Below are positions 33,411 through 43,827 of a stretch of DNA of 64,000 nt, piece after piece. The notes below the pieces were generated by a model. That model was given only the letters and a program-made list of their open reading frames with translations. It was not told the DNA's origin and did not search any database. Position numbers and translations under genes: made by a program. Source of the stretch: Pontederia crassipes (taxonomy: Eukaryota > Streptophyta > Magnoliopsida > Commelinales > Pontederiaceae); contig CM060186.1 in NCBI GenBank assembly GCA_030549335.1, forward strand, positions 19,273,189-19,337,188. The letters run 5' to 3'. Every line of letters starts with the position of its first letter. The stretch's first letter is position 1.

Positions 33411-36067
33411 TGTAATGCCCAACTACTCCTTTGACGCCACAAGGGGTGAAATCGTAAAACCAAACACTTAAATTCAAATTCAAATATTCAACGAAAAATC
33501 AATGTTAAAAAATATAAACTAAACTCTAAAAATTTTCAAAAAATTTGGCATGACGTATGCGTAAATTCGTCCATACGTCATATACAACGGTTATCCATAT
33601 CCTTCACATGCAATTTATAAAGTTTAATATGCATCACTGACAGTTTATAAGATCATTACTGGCAATAAAACAAATAGCAAAAAGAGTGGAATACATGCCC
33701 AAAATGATGAGTCACAAGCTCACTCTCTAACCAAAATCATGAGTCAGATGCTCGTAAACCACATATCATGAGCGTCCATCGCTCTACACTATAAATCCAA
33801 CATCTCTCAAAATCATCCAAAACATTCTTCAAGTTAGCAATTCGTATAAGAAAATGAATGAAATACAAAGTAACAAAAACAACGATCACACCTCTCACTC
33901 ATGACCAATTCATGTTCCTTATATTTCTTATTTCATGTCAAGCAAGCAAGTAAGTATGACTTTCATTTAGTACCTGCAAAAATTTAAAAGTGTTGAGCAT
34001 CAAAAAGCTCAGTGAGTCAAACAACTACCTCAAGTATTAAAATCGTTACGAAAATCAACATCTTTATATTTAAGAAATATTCCAAAAAAATCTTCTCGTT
34101 CTTCAGAAAGAAACTCATTCACTTAATAATCATACAAAATGAATGTCATGTGTGCACATGCATGGTAACAATAAAATATCATAAAATGGAGAAATATCAT
34201 CAAATATGAATATTCAATCTCCTAAATCGAGAAATCAATCTCACCCCTCGTATTCCATTGACATAGGGTGGTCGTTCTAATTTCGTCCCTCCTATCCCAT
34301 TGACACAAGATGTTGAACTGTATTTCGTATCCTATAGACACAGGGCTTCTTATCTTTTCTTTCCATCTCTCATGTCCAATTGACACAGGATGATTGTTCT
34401 AATTCCACCTTTCGTATGTGATACATGGTGTTGAGCCTACTCTTCGTATCCCATTAACATAGAGCATACTGAGCCCCAATTCGTTTATCCGAAGTTGACC
34501 ATTCCTCCGAGGTGAAAACACTCCACCTTATGCAGGTTTTACATGTAATGCATACGAAGCATGAATGCGAATTCAAAATGAAGGTTTAGAATTTGAAATC
34601 ATCATACTAAAAACATTTCATTTCAAAAGCAAATTTTTCCATTCAGATGATAGGAGAAATTTCTATCAATTAAAGACTTCTAAAATTCATAATAAAACAT
34701 CACAAGTCATATAATGACACATACATGAAGCATACGAATAAGTATGATTATGTATGAGAAAAACTATCACGAAAATCTATCCCACATCGGATGGGACAAT
34801 GTCATCACTCCAAGGAGTTAAGTAGTTTATGTCATTTGAGGTAAGTTCCCTCACCTTGGATTCGTCGAGTTCCAATTTATCTCCTCGTCCGAATCCAATC
34901 AAAAGTAAACACAACATATCATATTCATTACTTAATTAATTAATATTATAAAAGTAAACTTGGTAATTCACTCTTCACAATAACTCGGTGTGTTTATCAT
35001 AAACCAAGTCCTATTATGGATTGTTACAATCCTTACCAAGAAGGAAATGAAGGCATCATCGACTAGTAACAGCCAAATCGAATCTCAACAACCAACAAAC
35101 TATCACCTACGATTAACAACCCCCTATAAATGAAGTTCAAATTAATTAAGACAAATTCCAATTAAGATTTTAACTGCATTATAAAAATTTATTTCCAGTT
35201 ATCTGAGCATTCATACCATAACAACTATAGTCATCGCTCTCATAATCACAATCGCACTCGTCGAAATGTCAAAAAGCCACCAAACGCCTTCTTCATCAAT
35301 AATAAATAAAATTACTTTAAATTTATTCACATAACTGAAATCCAATCACATGTACACATTTTCATTCTCTTACCAATCGTGATATGAGGACGAGTCGCCG
35401 GAAAGGTCGTCAGAAAATTATCGGAATCCGAAACCTACAAAGCTAAAAGGGATTAGCGATTAATTTTTATCAGACAACAATCTGAACCATTTCTCCATTT
35501 GTGCACCTACCAGAGTGTCGTGATGAGCTCGGCTAGAGCTCCCCGTCGGCTCGCCGGAAAAAAATGTCACCAAAAAAGTTTACCGAAAAACCCCAACTCG
35601 GTCACCTAAGTCATTTGGAACAAGAATACATTTAAAACTCATCAAAATGGTCCTAATCATCATAAGAATAATGTACGACTTACCAGGCGAGAGATCAGTG
35701 CAAATCGGAGCCAAAATCATCGCAGAAAAACTTTCCCCTTCCCTCAACTCTGAAGCTTATTGCGTCGCGCACAGTGGACTGATCTTCGTCTAACCCATGT
35801 CAAAGTCTCGTCGTCCTCTTTCCATCGGTAACTCTCATGCGAAAAATGATAGCCGGACGATGAATAACGGACGACCGAAAGTAGGGGCGACTGGGGGCAT
35901 CTCCGCGGCACTATAATAGTCGGGAGAGAAAGAGACGAGGCTTTCCTTTTTTTGTACACGTCACTTATTCTTTTTTTTGGCAGTTGTTCATTCCTGCATA
36001 ATGACCAAAAAGCCCCTACCCTTTTAAATTTATTCCATTTTTATTTTTTAATGTGCAGAACGTTACA
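33411..36067 (-). repeat. Complete LTR (about 2.66 kb) of the gypsy fossil
   Basis: It begins TGTAATGCCC and ends CGTTACA on the plus strand, with inverted TGTAA/TTACA ends. The first ~0.5 kb aligns with 32,136-32,640. Internally, 34,240-34,460 has repeated phrases of the type 'cattgacacagg'. A frame at 35,744-35,959 is not credible as a gene. Confidence 0.8.
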
Positions 36068-36072
36068 GATAT

Positions 36073-36510
36073 GCTCCCTTGGACCGGTTGTAATATCTTG
36101 ATCGGTCAATGTAGCCATTTGAAATTTAATAGTTCAAACTTTGACCAATTGTAATAGTTAGACAACCTACACTGGTCGGTCGACCTCTCTTGAACAAACA
36201 CCTCTTGCATGAAGTAGGTCGATCGCTTTTAATATATTGGTCACACTTCTTACTTTTTTCCAAATATTAATTGATCGGTCACTCAAGCCCTAGTTGACCG
36301 GTTCTCGAGTCCGATTGAGATTTCTTAGTCATTCGTCGCCCAACTTTGACAACCTTGTACAATTTTGTATGTAATTTTTTGCACAATTATCATAATGACA
36401 ATTTTTATTCTTTGAAAAGTTAATGAAATTTTCTACAATTATATGTACACATATCAATCAAAATATAATGTGAGAGTATTCAAATATTGATCTAAAATTT
36501 AGTGTACAAA
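36073..36510. repeat. Probable LTR fragment rich in GGTCGACC motifs
   Basis: Motifs such as gaccggtt, ggtcggtcgacc, gatcggtc and gaccggttc are spaced at 20-60 bp. The tail gcacaattatcataatga resembles the reverse complement of 26,180-26,205 in the solo LTR. This suggests an inverted, diverged fragment of a related LTR. Confidence 0.4.
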
Positions 36511-37700
36511 AATTCATTTCGATTTAAATCTTTTTTGTGCTTTAAGTATATAGTTCTAATTATTCAAGATTTGTATAATATACATAAAACTTTTGTTCAA
36601 CACAAAGTATTAGAAAAGACGATTGGGAAGGACAACCTGTACACGTTGAAGACTATGCTATTCGACATATTTAATATTAAAATGAGAGATTCATAAAACT
36701 TAATAATAAAGTAAGTTAACATCATAGAGTATTCCTTATCAATTGAAGGGAAAAAATGAATGCAAGGTGATGATGTGTTACTGTACAAGAGAACAAAGTG
36801 GCTCTCAAATGGGAAAAAGATGAGAGTATTATGTGTATACGATGACAACAAAAGGCATTCCTGGAAGACAACGAAGGACGACACATGGCAAATCTCGAGC
36901 AGGCATAAATGGTGACTGTGGAAGCGGCGGGCAGGCGAACGTGTCGTTGGGGACAATTGGAGGGATGAGTCGGCACAGTGGAGAAGGTGTGCGAGTGAGG
37001 TGGAGCGACACCAAGCTCGTGCCGAAAGGCAAGTAGAACAAAGAAATGGTGATTTCACGTTCTTATAGACAGTTTCGTTGAAATCGAAGTTTGATCATTT
37101 TAATCTTATTTTGCATTAAGTTTGATTATATTCTTGAGAATATCGAAATATTTTACTCTTTATTTTTTAATCAAACGGTCCTTAAGAATTAGGATAGAGT
37201 AGTAATATCTCAAATTTAAATTCTCGTGAATGTAAAAAAAATTATTGATAGTACACTTGTCACTGTCGGATACGCGACACAAAATGACCTAGACTCGATG
37301 ATGAATTGACCTCTAACATATGAATAATGTGTTTTTTAACATAGCGAAGATTGTACCATCAGACATCGTTTTCCAAACACCTACTTAAAAAAAACCTCCA
37401 CTCAGTCATCTTTATTTAGAACCAACTAATAAGCAATTTTGAAGTTATCTCATAATTTCAAAACGTGACTAATAAGTAAATATAAAATCTACTTGTTAAG
37501 TAAAGGAAGAGCTATTTATTTTTTCAAAAAAAGATATTAAGTTAGTTGATTTAATTAAGCTAGCTACTTACTATTATTTCAATATTTTTTTTTCTAAATG
37601 AATCAATAAGTGTATATTAATATTTAAAGTTATTAGTTAAATTTTTTTTATAAGGTGCTAAGCCAAAACCACTTATCATTATTTTACGTTTGCAAGTGTC
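36511..37700. other. Intergenic sequence, nothing firmly recognised
   Basis: Mostly AT-rich with a GC-richer patch at 36,840-37,040. That patch has open frames on both strands, but none shows a recognisable domain or codon-like composition. Confidence 0.35.
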
Positions 37701-37800
37701 GAACAAGGCCGAAGGGCCCAAAAGGCACCAACTCTTCTCCCCGCTTCTTTATATATATCTACTACTCAAGCGCTTACCAATTGAAGTTTAGGGTTTTACA
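37700..37800 (+). promoter_or_regulatory. Telo-box/Site II/TATA promoter upstream of the snoRNA array
   Basis: A Site II-type GGGCCCA (37,714-37,720), a TATA run (TATATATA, 37,750-37,757) and a telo box (TTTAGGGTTTT, 37,787-37,797) lie in order within 85 bp. In plants this combination marks ribosomal-protein and snoRNA-host promoters. The sequence just after it is a GC-rich leader without a long open frame. I infer a non-coding host transcript reading rightward through the repeats. Confidence 0.65.
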
Positions 37801-38135
37801 GTCGAGCGCGCTCGTATTCTTCTTCGCCGTTGGCGGCGGCTGCGGGCGTGGAGGAGGTGGCGGCGGTCGTAATGATTCACGTTAGTGTTCATTAGCCATC
37901 TTTAAGCCATTTTCGATTCTCTGGTCTCTGCTTAAAGTGGATCCGTTATTTGATCCACTCCTCGTTGTTGATGTGCGTTTCCTTGTACGTTTCCTGCAAT
38001 TGGGAGCGCTCTGGAAGAGTAGTGTGCTCTCAGTTGATATCGGAATGTGGTAAAAGAGTTGTTTTGCACAATCTGGATAAGTAGGCGGGATCTCTGTGAG
38101 GAGCCCTTGGCCATCAGCACGCTGATGCACCAGAA

Positions 38136-38420
38136 GCAGAACGCACTTGATCATGTTTTTTGGCTCTCACATTCCACAATTTAGTTTCTGGTGCATTGCT
38201 CAAGGGCGTCATCTCGGAGACTTGCACAGAAGCAGAACGCACTTGATCATGTTTTTTGTCTCTCACATTCCACAATTTAATTTCTGGAGCATTGCTCCAG
38301 GTCATCATCTTGGAGACTTGCACAGAAGCAGAATGCACTTGATCATGTTTTTTGTCTCTCACATTCCACAATTTAATTTCTGGTGCATTGCTCCAGGTCA
38401 TCATCTTGGAGACTTGCACG
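38136..38420 (+). repeat. Minisatellite, three copies of a 96-bp unit
   Basis: The units start at 38,136, 38,232 and 38,328 (gcagaacgcacttgatcatg and variants). Units 2 and 3 are nearly identical, while unit 1 is more diverged. Since 96 is divisible by three and no unit has an antisense stop, an accidental 105-codon antisense frame results. The array lies in the presumed leader of the snoRNA host transcript. Confidence 0.85.
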
Positions 38421-38794
38421 GCCGGGTCCATTCGTCATCCATGTCAGTGTGACTTCTCACAAAGCAGCTCATTACTAATTAGGCACCTTATTGTGACAGA
38501 TTTTCAAGCTTCTCTTTCATCCCGACGATCGTTTGTATGTATAGGACTTGACGATTTATTCTACATGGGAAAGATATTTGCAACTGAGGTATCAGTTCTT
38601 CATTTTAGATTAGTACGATAGTATGTGAAAAATATTTAATAAATTAAACAAATTTTCTATTATTTTAGAGCCTAAAATTTATTGTAAAACTCAAATGCTT
38701 GTTTTGTTGATTTTGCAACTTGATCTCTATAGAGGTGGATACCATCCTATCCACGTGGTTCTGTAGTATCTTCTACTTTGTTGTTTTAGTGTGA

Positions 38795-38895
38795 TGTGCC
38801 ATATGATGACTAAGGTTCTTTTTTCTCACGATGGTCATCTGAGACAGGTTTTGTGCCTAGGCTGATGCAAAGAAATCTACCTTTCTGATGGTACC
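38795..38895 (+). ncRNA. C/D-box snoRNA-like gene, copy B
   Basis: C box ATGATGA (38,803-38,809), D' CTGA, C'-like TGATG and D box CTGA (38,885-38,888) keep the spacing of copies A and D. The terminal stem is weaker (gtgcc with ggtacc, one G-U type pair). The bases 5' of D' (gatggtcat) are conserved, but those 5' of D (ctaccttt) have changed. The upstream guide may therefore still work while the downstream one drifts. Confidence 0.65.
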
Positions 38896-39030
38896 TATAT
38901 TTGTTTTATATTCTGTTGTATTTTCTTTTCTTTGTTTTTCTAGTTTATCCATTTGTTCATTTTTTTTTATTTGGCGAAGTCCTGATTCCAATGGGATCTT
39001 TCGTGCTACAACATTTATGTGATTCGTGTG

Positions 39031-39066
39031 TACATTTCTCGGTCTTTTGGCTAAGATCAAGTGTAT
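39031..39066 (+). pseudogene. U2 snRNA 5'-end fragment
   Basis: The 36 bases contain TTTTGGCTAAGATCAAGTGT and upstream TTTCTCGG. They match the highly conserved U2 5' end (which includes the branch-site-pairing region's upstream neighbour) at 34 of 36 positions from memory of that RNA. The match stops right after AAGTGTA; the GUAGUAUCUG branch-recognition part is absent. No USE element or TATA precedes it, so it is not a gene. Other units of the array lack it. Confidence 0.8.
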
Positions 39067-39356
39067 TTATATGACTCATGTTTCAAGTATCTTTCCTGGT
39101 GCACAATGAGGATTAACATTCGTGTACGATCAGTAGATCTATGACGATATAATTTAGTCCTTTTCATTCTGAGTGCCCTGATTTCTTACCTCTGACTTTT
39201 CATATCAAAGATTTTTGTGAAAATTATATATATTTGTAAATCCTCACCATATTTCCCCTTAAAGAGGAATCTGGTCCATATTTGCTACTTTTGCACACCA
39301 TATTTTCTGCACGAGTCTATAGTGTCAGCCGAGTTCTATTGGCTATTTCACTCTGG

Positions 39357-39648
39357 AGGTAACATATGATGATTATGGTTTGTTTTTCTCACTCTGGAGG
39401 TAACAAATAATCTGGAGTCCGATTAAAAGAGGGAGAGGGAGGCCAAGGCGGACACTTGGCGAACTAATAGAGCAAGATCTATTGGTGAATAATATATCGA
39501 AAGGTTTGGTTACTAATAGAGCGGAATGGCGTCGTATGATCCATGTAGCTGACCCCACCTAGTGGGATAAGGCTTTGTTGTTGTTGGTCATCTGAGACTG
39601 GTTTTGTGGCTAGACTGATGCAAAGAAACCGATATCTCTGATGTTACA
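39357..39648 (+). pseudogene. C/D-box snoRNA-like copy C, split by an RTE tail
   Basis: The left part (ggaggtaac, C box ATGATGA at 39,366-39,372, to 39,392) and the right part (ggtcat, D' CTGA, C'-like TGATG, D box CTGA at 39,638-39,641) are the two halves of the same 101-nt sequence. About 190 bp lies between them. It cannot fold as a snoRNA. Confidence 0.75.
39404..39585 (+). mobile_element. 5'-truncated RTE LINE tail inside snoRNA copy C
   Basis: This is the last ~180 bp of the RTE element (caaataatctggagtccg ... gttgttgttg), differing from 45,963-46,146 at about two positions. No simple target-site duplication is present. Instead, the 12 bases before it belong to a 16-bp copy of upstream sequence (see findings). 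Confidence 0.85.
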
Positions 39649-40114
39649 TATGCTTCCGTGGCTCATGTTTCATTGTCTTTCACATGTTTTGGCTGAATTA
39701 TTTTAAAACCCCGTCAAGTTAATTGTTTTAGATGAAACCTAACTTCTAGTTAGACAGCTATAAAACATTGGCCAGTTGGTAAATTCCATTCTATGTTGCT
39801 GCCACCTTTATATGGTTCCTGTTTTTATGAATTTTTTCTGTGGTGCACAATGAGGATTGAAATTCTTGTGAGATCAATTGATCTGTGACGATACAATTTA
39901 GTCCTTTTCATTCTGAGTGTGCTGATAATTTCTGATTTGTCACATAACTCATATCAAAGATTTTCATCAAAATGATTTATATTTCTTAAATTATCTGCAT
40001 ATTCCACCTAAGAAAAAGAAAATCACTCCATATTTGCTACTTGTGCTGTTGTGCACACTATATTTCCCACAATACAGTTCTGAACGTGAGTTCTAGTTGC
40101 TATTTCAATTCGGA

Positions 40115-40215
40115 GATACCATATGATGAGTAAGGTTCTTATTTCTCACGATGGTCATCTGAGACAGGCTTTGTGCCTAAATTGATGCAAAGAAATCTAC
40201 ATCACTGATGGTACC
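40115..40215 (+). ncRNA. C/D-box snoRNA-like gene, copy D (best of the array)
   Basis: C box ATGATGA (40,123-40,129), D' CTGA, a hairpin-forming caggc...gcct, C'-like TGATG, and D box CTGA (40,205-40,208), with terminal pairing gatacc/ggtacc. Both putative guide stretches (gatggtcat and aatctacatca) are kept as in copy A. No USE/TATA pair is seen directly upstream, so it is likely processed from a longer transcript. The rRNA or snRNA target was not identified. Confidence 0.72.
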
Positions 40216-40762
40216 TTTGTTTGTTTTGTTTCTTGGCATATCTCTTTATTCTTATTTTTTTAAGCTATTCTATTTTTTCATTGGCAATGATGATTCAAGC
40301 GACTGGGATATCTCTTGGTAAATTTTATTTGGTCGTGTTATAACTTTTAAGTGGTTCATATCCCAATTTGTCCTTTGCATTTTTGGCTGAACTATTTTGC
40401 ATTCCAGCCCTGTTATCACTTTTGGAATGACTTTAAACTTTTAGTTAAACAATAGCAAATTCCACCTTGTTTGCTACAATGTTTATATGAATCATATTCC
40501 GTAAGTCTTTTCTCTGGTGCACAATGGGGGCTTTTCTTGTGACATAAATAGAATTGTGACTATTCATTTTAGTCCTTTTCTTTCCCAGTGCCCTGATATC
40601 TTCTGTCTTGTCATATCAAAGTTTTCCATTGAAATGATATGTATATATATATCAGTTTGCTCCATAATGCCCTTTAAAAGGAAGTACTTCATATTTGCTA
40701 GTTCTGCACACCATGTACTGTCCTGTACTTGAGTTCTATTTTCCATTTCAATGTGTGGTAGA

Positions 40763-40837
40763 GGTACCATATGAGTAAGGTTGTTTTTTCTCATAGCTTG
40801 TGCCGAGACTGATGCTGAAGCCTACATCTCTGTTGGT
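40763..40837 (+). pseudogene. Degenerate snoRNA-like copy E
   Basis: It keeps the start ggtaccatatga.gtaagg and the end tgatgctgaagcctacatctctg. The C box has lost bases (ATGA only), the middle with D' is deleted, and the D box is weakened to CTG. It is a decayed copy in the same ~650-bp spacing as the others. Confidence 0.7.
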
Positions 40838-40942
40838 TTGTATGTTTTTATAACTCGACACTTTTTTATTCTTTTTTAAGTTTATTTTTTGTTTATCACT
40901 AGTAATTCAACAGGGATCTTTCTTCGTAAATTTATTGTCTCA

Positions 40943-41574
40943 TTGAAAGTTAGGCTAGGGGAGGATATAATTTCTCAAGTGATATTTAAATATTTAGGAT
41001 CAATTGTAAGACAAGATGGTGAGATTGATGACGATGTTAATCATAAAATTCAAGCTGGTTGGTGTAAGTGAAGGAAAGTCATTGGAGTTCTTTGTGATAG
41101 AAAAGTACTCAATAAAGTTAAAAGAAAATTCTATCGTACTGTTATAAGACCAGTAGTGTTATATGGTAGTGAATGTTGGGTTATGAAAGGATAACATGAA
41201 CGTAAAGTGGGGGTAGCCGAAATGAGGATGTTGAGATGGATGTGTGGTCATATAAGATTAGGAATGACCATATACGTAAACGAGTCGGAGTGGCTCCTAT
41301 TAGTGAGAAAATGGTAGAAAATCGTTTGAGATGATTTGGTCATGTTTAGAAAAGACCATTAGATGCGTCAGGAAGAAGAGTAGATCAAATAATCTAGAAT
41401 CCGATTAAAAGAGGGAGAGGGAGGCCAAGGCGGACATTTGGCGAACTAATAGAGCAAGATCTATTGTTGAATAATATACCGAAAGGTTTGATTACTAATA
41501 GAGCAAAATGGCGTCGTATGATCCATATAGTCGATCCCACCTAGTGGGATAAGACTTTGTTGTTATTGTTGTTG
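40943..41574 (+). mobile_element. 5'-truncated RTE LINE copy, decayed
   Basis: It matches the last ~630 bp of the RTE at 44,914-46,146, from 'tgaaagttaggctaggggag' to the TTG-rich tail. Several stops and a small deletion have accumulated, so it is older than the 39.4-kb and 44.9-kb copies. The hexamer TATTGT near both ends (40,933 and 41,575) is a possible duplication, too short to be sure. Confidence 0.85.
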
Positions 41575-41580
41575 TATTGT

Positions 41581-43679
41581 AATATTTAACTGCTCATGTT
41601 ATATATGCCATTTTATTCTGAACTATTTTGCATGCCAGCATTGTTACTTATTTTGGACAAAACTTCTAGTTAAAATGGTAGAGCTTTCCCCAATTTGTTT
41701 TTGAATTGGCCTCTTTTCCCTTCTAGTGAAAATCTTAAAGAATTATTGTGGATTTGTTAGGAATAACATAGTGTTTCAATATCAATGGTTTAGAAGTAGA
41801 TCAGAGCATGCAATATCCTTGATGATTTAATCATATCAAAATAACTCTTAACATAACATATTTTATTCACAATTGTATCTCACTAGATAAGTTATAATTG
41901 AACACAAAAATGACGATTACAATGATCTTTCTCTTCTCATGATTCTCTTAAGTCTTAACATTTATTAAACTTGTTCTTTTTGAATGCTTTGTCGAACCAA
42001 ATCGTTCACTCGTAACATCCTAAGATAATAAACATCACCTCAAGTATGAAGTATTTCTCTGCAAAAAAAGTCTGAAGTATTTGATAGGAGTCTTAAGGTG
42101 CAAAAAAAAAAAGGAACTTATTTGATTTAGAGATAAGGTCATTTTATCAAAAGAAACTTTTTGAGAGAAAAATGGGATGTTGACAATGTGTTCTTTGATA
42201 AAAAATTATTTGCGCATATGGTATGAATCATATGCTACAACGTTCCTTCCCTTTCAAACGAGCACATCTTTTTATATTAAAATACAATATTGTACATATG
42301 ATAATTAAACAACAAATGTTTAATTTTTGGGATAATATTATTCAATTTCTTTTAATTTATTTTTTTTTAAATTTATTTTACCAACTAACTTTTGATTGGC
42401 GCTGTCGATGGTGGCATTCACAGTCATTTTCTCTCTTCCACACAAGGAGCTGTCCAGCCCTTTACATATATTCTGAACCCTCTACTTATCTTTTAGACCA
42501 ATACTTGAATGCTTTCTGTTTGCAGATTTAATAGTCGGTCCAATATTCATAGTAAGGGTGGGCTGGGCCAAGCACATTTATTTCTGTTCCCAGTCCCTTG
42601 TGCCAAGTAGCAAGCACCCTGGTTAGAGAGTGATGACTGAAGAACCAGTTCTGATGGCGAGTTGATTTTCTCCAAGAATTATTGTATCTATGTTACAAAT
42701 TCAAATGTCCTCTACTTTGATCGCGTGGCTCGTGTCCATCATAATTTATATATGCACAGCATTACAGCAAATTGAAAATGTAACCAAAAGAATCGATCTC
42801 GAACTTTAACATATTTAGGGCATGTTTGCTAAGCTTTTTGAAGTTTTCTCCTTGTTTGGCACTTATTTTATTTGCTTGTAAGTCAAAAAAAAATAAGTTG
42901 CTCTTAGAATACAAATAATTTTATTCATATATTTTTTTATTATAATATTAAAGATTTTTTTATTATTTGACAAAAATAATAACTTATAAATTTTTTATTA
43001 TTAAATACGTAATTATTTATTTTTTGAAATTATTTTTAATCATTAATTTTTTTAATTATTAAATTACTTATCAACACTTCAATTTAACGGACATTTATCC
43101 CCCGCTAAAAATATTTATATGTAACAACTCTCCTGGAATTAATTTTCTTCGGTGAACATGCAGTTGCAAGCAACTGGCCATCGATCCGATCAAGGGGTCA
43201 GTGGAGGGTTGGATGGAAATAATATAAATTAATAAGAAAATAAAATAAATTAAAAAAGATTGTTATAATATTACTTACATATAATGTCTTGTACAATAAA
43301 TACTTAATATTAAAATAGAATAGAATAATTCAAATCAAATATTATAATAACTTGATTATAAATTAAGTCATCAGTCGAATAATAGTTAAAAAAACTCTTT
43401 TGAAGTAATCATAAATCATAATAAATTTTGACGAAATTTTATGTATACATGGACAATGAAGTATAAATTTCAACAAAAAATATATAATTAATATGTTAAA
43501 AATGCAACTCATGGGCGTACGATCGGTTGGAGTGGTCGGACTGAATTTTAAAGCACTGGTTGCAAGATTACACGACCAAAAGATATGGAAATCAAGAGCC
43601 TTTTTTTTTATGTGGATGACACAAGAATAATATTCACTATTCATATATATAAAAAAAGAAGCAACAATGGTACCTTTTT
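41581..43679. other. AT-rich intergenic sequence, nothing firmly recognised
   Basis: No coding frame or RNA was recognised. A moderately complex patch at 42,390-42,700 has exon-like composition and a ttgcag| acceptor-like site near 42,526. It could be a terminal non-coding exon of the snoRNA host transcript, but there is no direct support. Confidence 0.3.
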
Positions 43680-43827
43680 GAAATGATAAAAGTGATATCC
43701 TTTTTATCATGTTCCTGTACTTTTGGATCTTTTATGATTTTATCATTATTAAGTCCCTTTTTTATCTCTCATGAAAAAGATCAAAAGTACAAGAACAGGA
43801 TAATAAGGATATCACTTTTATCATTTC
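43680..43827. mobile_element. Small foldback MITE
   Basis: About 52 bp at the left (gaaatgataaaagtgatatc...) returns inverted at the right (gatatcacttttatcatttc), separated by ~45 bp. The whole 148-bp sequence can form one hairpin. Non-coding; superfamily not assigned. Confidence 0.75.

Larger units (their letters stand above)
32136..36067 (-). mobile_element. Internally deleted Ty3/gypsy element with one very long LTR
   Basis: It is bounded by the perfect duplication GATAT (32,131-32,135 and 36,068-36,072). On the minus strand it consists of a complete 5' LTR (36,067-33,411, about 2.66 kb), a Met-type primer-binding site, a leader, the beginning of gag, and then only the last ~0.5 kb of the 3' LTR (32,640-32,136). 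Nearly the whole coding region and most of the 3' LTR are gone. The shared LTR ends are diverged but alignable, suggesting moderate age. Fossil. Confidence 0.85.
38640..40880 (+). repeat. Tandem array of ~560-760-bp snoRNA units
   Basis: Four units (B, C, D, E) share upstream flank (tatttgctacttgt..., ttctatttcaattcgg), snoRNA-like core and downstream flank (ttttggctgaattatttt and variants). C-box to C-box distances are 563, 757 and about 646 bp. Divergence outside the core is clearly larger than inside it for A, B and D. Confidence 0.75.

Noticed and set aside
34779-34790. Perfect plant snRNA USE motif ATCCCACATCG in the gypsy LTR
   Set aside because: No TATA box at the required ~30-base distance and no small RNA follows; similar phrases are common in plant LTRs, so probably coincidence.
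36597-37058. 153-codon antisense frame and shorter sense frames
   Set aside because: No recognisable domain, no promoter or splice context, and competing frames on both strands.
38114-38431. 96-bp repeats considered as a CRISPR-like array or tandem protein gene
   Set aside because: Units are directly adjacent without spacers, the genome is a plant, and the antisense frame is open only because the period is a multiple of three.
42625-42660. TGATGA...CTGATGG resembling C and D boxes
   Set aside because: Only about 15 bases separate the boxes, and there is no terminal stem; too short for a snoRNA.
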